In this document: positions 11,393 through 23,482 of the stretch, in pieces
Layout of the letters: every line of letters begins with the position of its first letter
How positions within the stretch are numbered: the first letter of the stretch is position 1
Source of the DNA: Ipomoea triloba
Taxonomy: Eukaryota > Streptophyta > Magnoliopsida > Solanales > Convolvulaceae
Assembly (NCBI RefSeq): GCF_003576645.1
Contig: NC_044930.1
Location: 22,244,160 to 22,308,159 of the forward strand
Length of the DNA stretch: 64,000 nucleotides
Direction of reading: 5' to 3'
Notes under the pieces: model-generated
Database searches by the model: none
What the model saw: only the letters and a program-made list of their open reading frames with translations
Told to the model about the DNA's origin: nothing
Position numbers and translations under genes: made by a program

Positions 11393-13168
11393 GGTGATCA
11401 ATATTTATTTCTGAAATGAAGTCTTGTTATGTTTCATGTTTATTTAATTATATAGCATTGTTGTGAAGGAATAATGTAAAGCAGTAGGAGACTCCTAGAA
11501 GGTGATATAAATGACACAATATATGATATATGTATAAGAACAAAAAAAGGGGGTGGTGTGGCTGGGGCCTGCCTAGGCCCGGGGCCAGGGGTGGGGCGGT
11601 CTGGGCCAGTAAAACCCAGGCCCGCCAAGGAGCGGGCTTTTTTGGCCCACCCCGCCAGCCCATATTGACTTGATAGTTCACTACGGCAGGAATGTAATGG
11701 GGAGGGGATTTCTTTTCCCAACAGGCTGGGAACAGGGAATGGGGTGGGAATTTAGGGGCAGTGCCCCATTGCCATTTCTATTGTACTCCTTGAGTACTAG
11801 CTATGCAAGCATAGATTTGATAATTAGATTTGTATAGAGAATTTTCAAGACAGCCTCCAAGCATGCTAGGGAAGCCAAATGTGCCATCTTTGCCGGAAAT
11901 TATTTCTCTGCACCTTGTAGTTTCTCTCAAACTCGAAACTCTTCTCTCCTTAGCTATACATAAATTAAATTTGTGTTAAATTCATGGATGAATAATTGGA
12001 GTATTGTGTTTATAACATTAGAGGTAGGGCCTTAGACAATTGGCCATTTTGATTATCTTCTAATTAGCTTTGAAATCAGTCATAAGAAAGAATGAAAGTC
12101 GGGAAATCATTCAACTTTAAGGTGAATCAATAAAAGCTCCAAGATTTAAGGTCAACTTTAGTTTAAATTTGAGCTGTAGTAGTAATTGTGCAGTAGAGTG
12201 GGCACTAAAATTAAGAATATGAAATGAAATGTTTAACTTCATTTTAGGAGAAGATATGGTGCTAACAGAAGTATATGGATAAAGGGAAAATAAGTCTTAA
12301 TTGAATATTTGAATTTACTTTAAGTAGTTAGATGGTAGAAGTATATATGTGTTTGTGTGTTGCATAGCACAACTGGTTGTGAAGAATAGGAAGTTTTAGA
12401 TGCAATTCATATGACAAACAAATCTTAATTCATATAACAGTTTTTAAAGAAGGAAGCATAATTTTCAGCAGAATCTCAGAGGATATATGTATTAATTTGA
12501 CAGATTTTGTTTGCTGCCTCTTCTTTCATAGATTTTGTTGAGCCACTTTATAATCAATATATATGACATGCTAAGTTTGTCTTAGTGGTGAGATAACAGT
12601 AGAAGTTGTAAAAGAAAAGCTGTGGAAAAAGTGTGGTACTTCTGTTAGTTCAGCGACATTGAGGAAGAAAGCTGTGTTAGGTGTTTGTCTGATTTTTTGG
12701 GTACTGAAAGAGTGAAAGGTGATGTGGGAAATGATTTTGTCCATTTGTTTAAAGTTGTGCATCATTTTTTATATGCACTCAAAGGATGCCTTTACAATCT
12801 GTACCTTATAAAATGCACAAGGGAGTAATTTGACAAACTTTATAATCAACTTTATGCTGCCATTAATGTGATGCTATGTTAGGTATTTTTCTTTAAACTG
12901 CATGAAGTTTCTACTATTCAATAGCTTAAAATTTAAATATTTACCAAAACATCATTTTGTTGTGCCCTAATAGCAATATGATCTGAAAAGTGGCTATCAC
13001 ATAAAATGTTTTTCCAATTTCTTTTTTGTCAGGATGGTTTGTTTCCTTAAGAATGGGAATGTTACAGAGTTTGTAACATGCTTTTAATGCTATTAAGTAC
13101 TACAGCATGATGTGCTCTGAATAATTAACACCATCAAGTTGTTACATTTGTGATTTTGACCTGCAGCT
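11393..13168. other. spacer or leader intron before RRP42
   Basis: No ORF of note. It holds a GC-rich repeat fragment at 11540-11660 and otherwise AT-rich DNA. It ends with a good acceptor (GACCTGCAG, ending 13166) two bases before the RRP42 start codon, which suggests an intron in the 5' UTR. Confidence 0.4.
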
Positions 13169-13338
13169 ATGGTAGGGTTATCTGTAGGAGAAAAGAACTT
13201 CCTTAAAGGTGGTATTGCTCAAGATTTGCGAACAGATGGTCGGAAACGATTAGCTTATCGACTCATTTATGTTGAAATTGGGGTCATCCCTCAGGTATTG
13301 TAGTTCTAATTTCAGTTACAGTAAGTTTTTCCTCTTTT

Positions 13339-13383
<45 letters not shown>

Positions 13384-15430
13384 TGTAAGGCACCTGACAT
13401 GTAATTTCATAATTTATTCATTCTCTGAAAGGCAAGTGGTTCAGCAAGAGTTAAGATGGGCGCAACTGATGTCATTGCCAGTGTCAAGGTACTTTGTTGG
13501 ACTGAGCAGGAATAACTTCTCATTTCGAATGAATTACTGTTAGTTAATTACAGAGTATTTCTACAAATTGTGGTTTACTCTTTTAATTTATTTATTAGGG
13601 GTGAAACCTTGGTTTTTATGCTGTCTGTTCTTCTGTTTGCAGGCTGAACTTGGAAAACCAAATCCATCTCACCCCGACAAGGGAAGGGTTTTTATTTATG
13701 TAGACTGCAGTTCCACAGCAGAGCCAACTTTTGAGGTTTGCATAAATCAATTTCATTGACTTTGAATCATGTCTAAATAAAAACTAACAATTGATGTTGA
13801 ATCATGTTCATATGTTATTAGTGATTTGCTCAATATGTTAGTCACTGTTGAATTTGATGCAACACCGTACTCATGTTGATTTTTCCCTCATTCTTCACAT
13901 TGTCAAGCTTTTCCTTTTTGTTACCATTTCCTTTAGGGCAGAGGGGGTGATGAGTTGTCTGCAGAACTTTCAACAGCTCTTCAGCGATGTCTGCTTGGTG
14001 GAAGAAGTGGGGCAGGTATGTATACATTAACCAACATGAGATGCCTTACCATGTTTGGTCTCGTAAATGGCATCAAGCACAGGAAAGGGCAGGGCAATGA
14101 GCCAGAACTATTTGCTCGTATTTTTCTGTTATGTTAATCTAATAGTTCTAAATTTTACTGCAGGGGCTGCAATTGATCTTTCATCTCTCTCAGTTGTGCA
14201 AGGAAAAGTTTGTTGGGATCTATACATAGATGGTCTTGTGGTCAGTGCAGATGGGAATATACTCGATGCCCTTGGTGCTGCAATTAAGGTATACTCAGTT
14301 TTCCTTCATTCTTTTATTTAATTAGAAAGTGTAACTGATAAAAGAAACAGTTTTTTTAAAAAAAAACCAATTCTGTCTTATTTGACAAATTTAGGGTGTG
14401 TTTGGTTCACACATGGGAATCAGAATAGGAATCAAATACTTGGTAATGGTAATGGGTTTTGGTGAGTTTTTTGGGTGTGTGTTTGATTATGTATAACCCT
14501 ATAATGGGAATAAAGGTTTTAAAATTACGAAAACAAAAAATCAATGCAATTGATTCTAATATAATGACACATCCAAAGCACCAATATGAACAAAAAATCA
14601 AAACAAAAATCTTACGGGGTGTAGTTAGGAGGCACAGATCGGGAGGTGATAGATGAGAAGGGATAAGATGAAATGATAACCATTTTTATTTAGCGAATGT
14701 GGTTTTCAATTGAAGGAGCAATCAAATTCCATAGTTGTGTTTTGAATAGTTGTCAACCAAACAATAACTATAATTTTGATTCTCATTCCTGGTGTGTAAA
14801 CCCATGAACCAAACACACCCTTAGTGTTTTTTAAATAATAATGTAAAGAATAATCATGCAACAGAATTACACATTTGGCATTGCAGCGCTTCTGCGCACC
14901 ACTTTACTGGAAATGACAGATTAGGTAGTTCAGTCTAAAGGGCTGATTGCATTTTTGCATTGTTGTCCAGGCTGCCTTGAGCAATACATGTATTCCAAGG
15001 GTCCAAGTATGTGCAGATCCTTCGTCTAATGAACAGCCAGAAGTTGACGTGAGCGATGAAGAATTTGTCCAATTTGACACTAGTGGTGTCCCAGTTATAG
15101 TCACTTTGACAAAGGTAACCGAAACTTTTGATTTCAAGTTATCTCTCATCATCATCATCATCATTATTCCCTTGAACAAATTTGCAGGTTGGAAGGCACT
15201 GCATTGTAGATGCGACCTCGGAAGAGGAATCTCAAATGAGCTCAGCGGTGTCTATTTCAGTTAACAGGGAAGGTCATGTGTGCGGGTTGACTAAACGAGG
15301 TGGCGCGGGTTTAGATCCAGCCGACATACTTGACATGGTAAATAAAGCACAGGTTGTGGGCAGTGAGTTAATAAACGATTTGGATTCTAAGATAGCTGCT
15401 GCCGAAGCGTGTGAGGAAGAGGAATCATGA
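13169..15430 (+). CDS. RRP42: exosome complex component RRP42
   Basis: A core ring subunit of the RNA exosome (RNase PH fold), which supports 3'-5' RNA processing and decay in nucleus and cytoplasm. Seven exons: 13169-13294, 13432-13488, 13643-13735, 13937-14015, 14164-14288, 14971-15114 and 15188-15430. All junctions are GT-AG and the frame is continuous, giving 288 residues, close to Arabidopsis At3g07750. Family marks are DLRTDGRKRLAYRLIYVE near the N-terminus, SGSARVKMGATDVIASVKAE, the RNase PH core IDLSSLSVVQGKVCWDLYID, and a C-terminal block GRHCIVDATSEEESQMSSAV. In eukaryotic rings this subunit is thought to be catalytically inactive. Intron 5 carries a Tourist-type MITE, intron 1 a TA microsatellite. 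The start has an acceptor two bases before it. Confidence 0.95.
13341..13380. repeat. (AT)n microsatellite
   Basis: Twenty AT units in RRP42 intron 1. Confidence 0.95.
14394..14820. mobile_element. Tourist-type (PIF/Harbinger) MITE in RRP42 intron
   Basis: A 427-bp element with perfect 16-bp terminal inverted repeats (GGGTGTGTTTGGTTCA and its complement) flanked by TTA on both sides (14391-14393 and 14821-14823), the target duplication of PIF/Harbinger elements. No coding capacity. Confidence 0.9.
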
Positions 15431-15907
15431 CATCATCGTTCAAGTTTTTATGGATAATTAGAAAGTCACTAACTTAATTCAAGATCCCTCTTTTTTGTCA
15501 TTGATTGTATTCAAAGTGCTCTTTCATTTTCTCTTTTTTTGGCAATTGGAGACTGAATATGTATTGTAGGGAGAAGCTTTTCGTAATCATCCTTACATGC
15601 TGCAGGTGTAACAAATCACATTTTTGTTTTCCTTCTATCATAGTAAGATTTTGTACTTTAAGTTGTCATTTGGAAATTTATTCACAAAGTCTGACTCATG
15701 ATGCGTTCTATCAAGAGGGATCTGTTAGGAAGTCAGCGTGTCATTGTTATGTCTCCAAGCTTTAGAACAGTTGTTTTTTTTTGTTTTTTTTTTTCGACAT
15801 CATTATTATAAGCTTAAAGTTTTTTTTTTTTTTTTTTTTTGAAAGGGAGCTTAAAGTTTCATAAAAGTGAAAATATTATTATAAGCTTTAAGTTTCATAA
15901 AAGTAAT
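15431..15907. other. RRP42 3' UTR and flank
   Basis: Probable 3' UTR followed by poly-T stretches (15770-15840) and a short direct repeat (TTAAAGTTTCATAAAAGTGA near 15850; related copies near 15890 and 16410). No ORF with recognisable content. Confidence 0.4.
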
Positions 15908-16404
15908 GTTGCAAAAATCCTGTCTAGGAGCCGATTAATCCCTGTCTAGGCGTTAGGTGCCGGTTGACTGCCTAGCGTATCATCTTAAATTGTGGTCTAG
16001 GCGGCTGGCCAGCTAGGCGACCCCCTAAGCTCCACCTAGGCCGCCTAAACACCACATAGGCCTCCTAGGCGCCGCCTAGACCTTCTAGGCCGCCTAGTCG
16101 GTCAATTAACTATTGTTTTTTTTTAATGAGTTATTTCACTCAAAACAATATCGTTTTGAGCAAAATAATCCTAAATTGTACAAACTCTAGATATTTTTTA
16201 GGTTAATATTTAGTATTTTAGTATTAACTATTAAAGTATTATATAATTTATAATTTATAATTATTAGTCTTTAAAAATTAAAAATACTTAAATAATTTTT
16301 AAAAAATAAAAAATAAAATAAAAAAATACATTGGCGCCTAGGCGTCGATTAATGCGCTAGGCGCTCCCCGATCGCCCGTGGAGCGCCTAGCGATTTTTTC
16401 AACC
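15908..16404. mobile_element. hAT-like MITE rich in CTAGGCG motifs
   Basis: Ends GTTGCAAAAATCCTGTCTAGG and, inverted, GGTTGAAAAAATCGCTAGGCG. Inside are many GCCTAGGCGG-type motifs forming inverted pairs. This pattern matches short hAT-derived elements frequent in dicots. Target duplication not clear. Confidence 0.55.
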
Positions 16405-16779
16405 ATGCATTAAAGTGAAAATATTGTTATTATATAGGCAATGTTTCATTTCTTATTAAAATGTATTAAAAAATATAGAAATATTTTGCTATGTGATTCT
16501 AATACATGTGAATAATATTGTACGTGGTTTCACCAAAAAATGATATTGTGTTGCTATAATAAACTTATTGTCATACATTGAATGTATATTGTCAAGTTAA
16601 ACTGTAGTTAAATTAAAATAATATGTTAGTGTTGTTGTAATGTAATTACTCAGAAGACTCTTTGGAAGAAGAGGTCTATACTTTGAGATTTATCATATTG
16701 GGAGAATTTATCAATTAGACACTGCCGATGTGATACATGTTTTTAAAAAAATGTTTGTGACAACATTATTTGGACACAG
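16405..16779. other. AT-rich spacer
   Basis: No gene or repeat that I can support; it leads into the CACTA transposase relic. Confidence 0.4.
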
Positions 16780-17420
16780 TTGAACATTCAGGGAAAGACA
16801 AAAGATGGTATTAATGCTAAAAATGATATGATTGAAATGAGAATACGAGATAAGTTAGCAGCACAAGAATTGGTAAAGCGGACATAATTACTTCCAACTT
16901 GTCATACTTTGTACAAAAAAGAGAAAATAAATTTTTGTGCTTTTTTAAATGGTGTGAAGGTTTCTGATTATTTATCGAATATTAAAAAAACTTGTGTCAA
17001 TGAAGGACCTAAGTTGGTGGGCATGAAGTTTCATAGCTGTCATGTATTAATGCAACATATGTTACCTATAGATATTCAGAACATCTTACTGAAACATGTT
17101 ACACAAGTAGTAACAAAACTTTGTTTCTTTTTCAATGCTATTTGTAGTAAAGTTATTGATCTAGATGTATTGGAGATTGATATGGTTGCTACTTTGTGTC
17201 AATTTGAAATGTATCCCCCCCCCCGCCCCCCCTCCCTCTCCACATCTTTTTTTTTTTTTTAATATTTCATTTGGTGACAGAAATTAAGATGTGTGGTTGG
17301 ATATTTATGAGGTATACGTATCCGTTTGAAAGATATATGAGAATATTGAAAGGATGTGTGAGAAACTGATATTGACGTGAAGGAAGTATAATTGAAGGTT
17401 ATAGTGGATCACAAAAGTAT
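16780..17420 (+). pseudogene. CACTA (En/Spm) transposase relic
   Basis: Part of a TNP2/TNPD-type transposase. The open piece at 16909-17262 reads LYKKEKINFCAFLNGVKVSD ... CVNEGPKLVGMKFHSCHVLM ... LPIDIQNILLKH, the stretch ahead of the DUF4218 domain. It is preceded by KDGINAKNDMIEMRIRDKL in line with the family. A poly-C tract and a poly-T run (17214-17261) break it. It then resumes at about 17286 with MCGWIFMRYTYPFERYMRIL, the YPFERY motif of DUF4218. Stop codons and breaks show it is dead. The catalytic part upstream and the CACTA termini were not found. Confidence 0.8.
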
Positions 17421-17639
17421 GATTCTCATGCTTAGCATTGGATCATGAAATTGGGACAACCACTGTCTTCCCATTTGTCCTAGCAATGGATCACAAAAGT
17501 CACATGTTAGTACACTGTGTTGGTGCTGACAATCTTTGAACCCGAAATTGAGTTTTATTTCCCTTAATCTTTAGCCTTGGCATGAAATCAAATGTTTCCT
17601 CATTCCAACCCCTACCTTTGTTAATTCATTATCTTTCAT
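17421..17639. other. tail of the CACTA relic
   Basis: Possible further CACTA-derived sequence; no frame that I can follow. Confidence 0.3.
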
Positions 17640-18197
17640 TAGGATCGTTAATGAACCGAACATAAACGAATATAAGTTGTTCGTGTTCGTTTGCTAAGGT
17701 TTTTGAAAATTCTGTCTGTGTTCGTTTGTTATTGAGCGTTCATTAGTGTTTGTTAACGTTCGCGAACACGTTCACAAACGTGTTCGTTAGCGTTAATGAA
17801 CACGTTCACGAACATGTTCATTAACTTCAACAAACACATTCACGAACATGTTCATTAACATTTGCGAACATATTCGTTCACGTTCGTGAACGCTTAATAA
17901 CCAAACATATGCACATGTTCATAATCACAATTCATTCGTAAACAAGAAATGATCTATGTTCACGAACAACAACTACAATTATGTGTGTGTGTGTTCGTGA
18001 ACATGCTCGCGAACATTATTAAACGAACACAAACGAGCTTGTTAACGATCTCTTAGCAAACGAGCTTAATTACAACGATTCAGACTCTGTTCGTTTATTA
18101 ATCGAGCTCTAAATTTCGTTTGTTAATGTTCGTTTACCTTAACCAACGAACATAAACGAACGCTTACCGAAAGCTCTGTTCGCTAACACGTACCCCT
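17640..18197. mobile_element. palindrome-rich MITE (GTTCGTGAAC motif)
   Basis: About 560 bp with more than fifteen variants of GTTCGTGAAC/GTTCACGAAC and CGTTAATGAAC, ends roughly inverted (GATCGTTAATGAACCGAACATAAACGA and, inverted, ACGTGTTAGCGAACAGAG). The layout resembles short hAT-type elements with subterminal palindromes. No target duplication identified. Confidence 0.5.
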
Positions 18198-18218
18198 ATC
18201 TTTCATACTCTTCTACTC

Positions 18219-18356
18219 CTATTTCTATGTTTGCTTAACTTTCAATGAATGTCTTTTATCTTTGTACCTAATTGTTTCATTAGTTTGATCTATTTCTATG
18301 TTTGCTTAACTTTCAATGAATGTCTTTTATCTTTGTACCTAATTGTTTCATTAGTT
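18219..18356 (+). repeat. 71-bp tandem duplication
   Basis: Two copies, starting at 18219 and 18290, essentially identical over about 67 bases (CTATTTCTATGTTTGCTTAA...). Confidence 0.9.
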
Positions 18357-19230
18357 ATGTCAAACGCTAATCCTTGAGGACGATATTAAACAAATTTATT
18401 TTTATTTGTTCTGTAACCACTGTATTGCACTACGATTAGAGAGATCTTAAGAATTAGTTCCCTTCTAGGACACCAAGTTCTCTTGTATAAATATTCACTT
18501 CCAAGGGATAAAATAAATTCGATTTTCCCTAATTCATCTCTCTACACTAGTTTTATTAATGGTGGAGTTGGCTCGCCATCAACTACCTGTTAGTGGTAAA
18601 ACCAACTAACAATTACTATAAATTAAATTATCATATATAGCATGTATTATTATTTAAATTTAAGTAACATAATTGTGTTCGTATTTTTGTTTTCCCAATT
18701 TTTGTTTGAAAAAAAAAACCGATTGGAATTATGGGATTATATGAGAGACTTTTTCTAAAAAAAATATAAAATTTATATTTACCAATTTCAATATTGACTA
18801 ATATTCTAATTCAAAAGATACCACACTCGATATTTTGAATTCTAAATTCTAATCAATTGAAATTAATTATTTCAATTGTAATTGTTTGAATTTAAATTCA
18901 ATTTTATTAAATCATTATAATTATTTTGAGTCTAAATCATTAATATATTTTCATCTATTTTTGAATAGTTTGGGCATAATTATTTCTATAAATTAAATTA
19001 CCATATAGTATTATTTAATCCTTCTAAAAAGGAGCATAAATTCAAATTTCAAAAAAAAAAAATCTTTTTCATATGATAAGCGGAAAAATACTTATGTTTT
19101 TATGTATATAGATTTAAACATTGATTTTAATCAATTTTCTTTATTATTCTAAGCTAAGCATTTTTTTACTTTGTATTTTTTAATTTTATTTTTATGAATG
19201 TGCTAATAAAAGCGTGAACAACTAAATTAT
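18357..19230. other. AT-rich spacer, possible retroelement debris
   Basis: No gene. A stretch near 18365-18600 (ATCCTTGAGGACGATATTAA, then CTGTAACCACTGTATTGCAC) reminds me of a retrotransposon leader, but neither LTR nor frame is present. Confidence 0.3.
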
Positions 19231-19442
19231 GTGGTGGCTGCCAAAGACCTTGTGGTCTAGTGGCACCCGGTGTCTCGGAAAACACTCTCACATGGATGAT
19301 GGGAGTGGGTTCGAGCCTCTGTGGAGGTAACTGTTGACTCTTTGTGCTCTTGCCTCCACTGAGAAAGTATGTATGACCAGATACTACATTCTAATATAGT
19401 TTTTTTTTTTTTGAAAATTCTATAGTTAGTTTTATTTAAAAA
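19231..19442 (+). mobile_element. tRNA-derived SINE
   Basis: It has a Pol III A-box-like motif (TGTGGTCTAGTGG, 19251-19263) and a canonical B box (GGTTCGAGCC, 19309-19318), then an unrelated body and a T-run at 19400-19411. The 11-bp AACTAAATTAT flanks it at 19220-19230 and 19443-19453, a plausible target duplication. A truncated copy lies at 7581-7664 on the other strand. Not a functional tRNA gene: no cloverleaf can be drawn. Confidence 0.7.
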
Positions 19443-19553
19443 AACTAAATTATTCAAATTTTAAAATATATTTTGGACATTATATTTCTTATTTTAAATT
19501 AATTTTGCAGCATTTAACTATTATTTGTGCATTAGTCTTTATTATGAAACTAA

Positions 19554-19557
<4 letters not shown>

Positions 19558-19649
<92 letters not shown>
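19558..19649. repeat. (TA)n(TG)n microsatellite
   Basis: About 12 TA units followed by about 32 TG units. Confidence 0.95.
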
Positions 19650-19651
<2 letters not shown>

Positions 19652-19751
19652 AATATATTTATATATTTTTTCCATGTTCTATTTTCTAATCTTTTGAACT
19701 TGTTATTTCTCGATTTTCCATTTTCATGCTACATAGAATGATGGCGTTGGA

Positions 19752-20013
19752 GGCAAATTATACCATGGACCTACCAGACCCTGATCCTAAAATAATATTC
19801 AGATTTTGTATCTGTAGTTGAAACATTTTGTACCTACAGTTAACAGTTTATGTGCCTGTAGTTATCATATTATGTGTCAGCAATTATCAAGTTATTTGTT
19901 TACATGTACATAAACTGTTAATTGTAGGTATAGAATAAATTAACCGAAGATTAAAAAAAATTTCTATCAGGTTTCACAATGCAATATGAACCATGGTCCA
20001 TGGTATAACAATT
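19752..20013. mobile_element. MITE with GGCAAATTATACCATGGACC ends
   Basis: Terminal inverted repeats near 19752 (GGCAAATTATACCATGGACC) and, inverted, ending near 20010 (GGTCCATGGTATAAC). Inside are short repeats around TGTACCTGTAGTTAACA. A larger member is at 55220-55927, and a related internal part lies at about 20465-20700. Confidence 0.65.
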
Positions 20014-20464
20014 GGGCATTGAAATGTTACTGTGTATGGTGTAATAGTTGGGCTTAACATATTGATAGATATTTTCAAAAAAAAAAAACATATTGATAGA
20101 TAGGTGGTAGGGGCATGTAGGCACACAAAGATGAGTGGAAGAAGCAAGCAATTATTGTAATAGAAATAGTTGTGCTTGTAGTAATGAGAAGATAGGTGGG
20201 TGGGTAGGTTCGTTGATGGAAATATATGTATATACTATATAGATAGGTGAGGTAAAAATTCATGCAATAATGATAATGGCAAGTACTTTATTTATATTTT
20301 TTGTATTTGAAAAGAAATGATCTAAAAAAAAAGTTGTTAAGTTAAATAAATAAATGACTCTACTTTTAGATTTTTCTATTTATTAAATTTGAAAAAAAAT
20401 GATTTTGAACCTAATTTGTTTTTTTTTCATTTAAAAAAAAAAAGATATTTGAAAATTTTCTACA

Positions 20465-20700
20465 TACTAAACAATCACACATTAATATTGTAGACCATAT
20501 TCAGATTATGTACCTGCGGCTAACATACTTTCTACATATTGCAGTTAACATATTATACACATATAATTAACGTATTATATACCTTTAATTTATTTACAAG
20601 TGCATAATATGTCAACTGAATGTATATAATATGTTAGTTGGATGTACATAATCTAGACTAGAGTCTACAATGCGAATAGTGGACTTTGATTCACAATATA
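20465..20700. repeat. internal fragment of the same MITE family
   Basis: Repeats of TGTACCTGCGGCTAACATA type match the inside of the elements at 19752 and 55220. The terminal repeats are lost or badly changed. Confidence 0.45.
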
Positions 20701-21719
20701 ATTAAATTGTGGATATTGATTATTAATTTATATTGGGAAATTTTTATAGTTATCATGGAAAATTTTGTATTATGCATAACGGTCCCATAAAAATTGTTTG
20801 TATTTAATAAAATTGTATTTTTTTTTTTTTAATTTTATTGATTACATACATAATATAATTTTTTTTTCAAAGAATAGTATCCTCTACTTATTTTATAATT
20901 TATACAAAGGTAAAAGGAATATTCTTGATGAACACCACAATCTTCTGCCTTGGGATTTGCCACCAATGTTATGAACATTTGAAGAATCAAAAGATTATGA
21001 AATCTCAAAAGGAATCCCTAGTCAAAATATTTTGAGATTTAAATATTTGGATTTGTTAAGCACAAAATCCTTCTTTTTGTTTCTTTGTATTCATGAATGT
21101 CACATAGACTATTGTATTTTTAAAAAAATTACAAGTTATGTTATCGTACGTGCATTTCACGTGACATTCATGTTTACAAATTACAAATAAGATTACACAT
21201 GAAAGTCATGTCAACATAACATACAATAGTAAATAATTTATTGGTAAAAAGGTTCTAATTACACATTTTTTAAAGAACTGCCCTTTTCCTAAATAATTTA
21301 GGGACTTGTTTGGACATTTTCCTTAGGAAAAACAACATTTTTTGTCCTTAAATTATATAAAATTAGTACTTTTCAATTCTTCCCTCAATTGTATTCATTT
21401 TCACCTATTGTCCCCCAGCCAATTGTATGTAAAGTGATTTTTATTGTCCATGAATTATTAAAGTTGGGTTAAAAGGTCAATTTCTAGATAATTGAGGCGC
21501 AGGAAATTCCACTTGACAAACACTTGAGAGAATAAAAATGGCAACAATATAATTGAAGAATGAAAAATACTTTCCCTATAATTATAATAATCAAGATTGC
21601 ATGGAAATTGGAAACAAACAAAAAAAAAACGTAAGTGTAATGTGTGTGTAAATTTCCTTTTATTTATTTATTTATTTTTTTTATTTTTGAAAACAAAAAT
21701 AAGCTAAACTGGAAGTAAA
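20701..21719. other. AT-rich spacer
   Basis: No gene seen. A partly self-complementary stretch lies at about 21090-21240 (GTCACATAGACTATTGTA and its near complement), possibly an old foldback element. Confidence 0.35.
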
Positions 21720-22045
21720 TGTGGATACATGGAGGAATGGAAGTGAAGGTAACGTGAGGACGAGTCTGAGAATCTACCGACCTAATTAGAGTGTGGGTCA
21801 ATATATTTGTTGATTTGTGAGTAAAACGGTAGGATACTGATTTGAAGTGCCTAGCCAATCTGGGACAGCTATTGATGGTGCAACCAGCTTAAGAGAAGTC
21901 AGTCGAGGGTGAGTTGAGTTGGTGACACATGCACGTTGAGGTAATCTGATTCGATTATGAGTCGACGCCAACCCTTCTCTTTGAGCCACGATAACGCTTC
22001 TCTAACTGTCATGGCTTCAGCCAAGTGAGGATCATTTAAGCTCCG
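21720..22045 (-). pseudogene. RNase H (RVT_3) relic
   Basis: On the minus strand from about 22045 the frame reads LNDPHLAEAMTVREALSWLK, then KGWRRLIIESDYLN. This matches the plant-type RNase H domain (RVT_3) of non-LTR retrotransposons and their host derivatives; the aspartate in IIESD and the glutamate in AEAM are kept. A frameshift follows, then an in-frame stop, then RLARHFKSVSYRFTHKSTNI in another frame, corresponding to the family block that normally reads FSFVRRSAN. The reverse transcriptase is not present nearby. The product is dead. Confidence 0.75.
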
Positions 22046-22217
22046 GATATGCATAAATAATTAAATATTAATTGTTTAATAGTTTCTTTTTATTATTTTT
22101 TAAATTATGGAAACAATTTTAATACTTTTATGAAGCTTTTATAAATTTGTGAGAAAAATATTTCTAAAATTCAAAAGCATTTTAATCTTTTAGAATTTCC
22201 GTTCAACATAAATAGTA

Positions 22218-22477
22218 CTCCCTCTGTCCCATTTTATATGTCCTACTTACTTACTATTCATTAGTCAAACCAACTATTTCTTCTTTGTTTATTTTCTTTA
22301 TTATTTTTTACTTATTTTTAAGTTTGATTTTTTGTGTTTAATAGTATTTTTAGTGTAGTTTCTAAATATATAAATTTTGTATATTAATATTAAATTTAAT
22401 ATTATGAAAAATTAAATTAAAAATAACTTTAGTCAAGCATCATTAACCGAAGCAGATACATAAAATGGGTTGGGGAA
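22218..22477. mobile_element. Stowaway MITE, copy 2
   Basis: Left end CTCCCTCTGTCCCATTTTA preceded by TA; the right end is decayed (TAAAATGGGTTGGGGAA) and followed by TA. Body matches the copies at 2648, 47004 and 54302. Confidence 0.85.
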
Positions 22478-22956
22478 TAACACACAGAACATGTGTATCA
22501 TAATATTGTTGCGAACAAAAATAATAATAATAATGTATATCATAATACAATTATTTTTAGAATATAATAATCTTAATGGCTTATCCATAGCTAGGTTCAT
22601 CACAAACTCCTAGACAAGACATCTCGTGTAAGCTGTCAAGAGTTGTTTGGGAGACAGATCAATTGATTAGAAAGAATGAATTTTTTTTCTTTAAAAAAAA
22701 AAAGAAGAAAGAAAGAATGATGATTGTTTTAATATTTTAAAAATGTCACATATTCTAATTTAATGAGATTTTTATAGATGTAATAAAAATAAATCAAAAA
22801 TAAAATTTAAAATAAGATTTCAGTTTTCTTTCCCTATGTTCCGTGTTCTATTTTTATTCTCTATTTTCTGATTTCAATCTAGAAAATATATTTACCAATA
22901 CTTATATTCTAAATTTAATTTTTGGAAGTATAAATTTATAAAAATAAGATAAAGTT
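22478..22956. other. AT-rich spacer before copia-1
   Basis: No gene or named repeat. Confidence 0.4.
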
Positions 22957-23235
22957 TGTTGTAATTTGGCTTGTCGATTAGCTCAGTTCTCGTGTGGTGA
23001 TTGCCCGGTAATTGCTTGGAGATTATGTATATGATAATATAGTGTAGAGGAAAGGGAAAAAGGAGAAGAAGAACAATAACACAAGATCACAAGAGCTCAT
23101 CCATTCATTAAGCAATCCATATCAATATATACACATTTCACAACCTTTCATTTCCTTTAACATAAACAATGAAATAATGGAAGGCAAATGGAGAGTCCTA
23201 AGATTTAATGGCCATCAAATAAAACATTTATAACA
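22957..23235 (-). repeat. copia-1 3' LTR
   Basis: 279 bp, TGTTGTAATTTGG...TTTATAACA. Confidence 0.95.
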
Positions 23236-23482
23236 CTCCCCCTTGGCCATTAAATAACTATACTCATGCCTCGTTAAAAACCTCGCTAGAAAAACCTTGT
23301 GGGAAAAACCTAGACGAGGAAAAGAGTACATGCAGTATAAAAGATGTGTTGCATCGGTTGCCTCATTAAAAACCTTAGCCTAATAAAAACCCAATGGGGA
23401 AAAAAATTAGCTAAGGGAAAAAGAGTACAACCATAAGCCTTCCGAGCGTCATCTTCGAGATTTTAAAGGTCTCCAAGACCAT

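Noticed and set aside
19251..19330. possible tRNA gene
   Set aside because: A and B boxes are present but no acceptor stem or anticodon arm can be formed; it fits a SINE head better.
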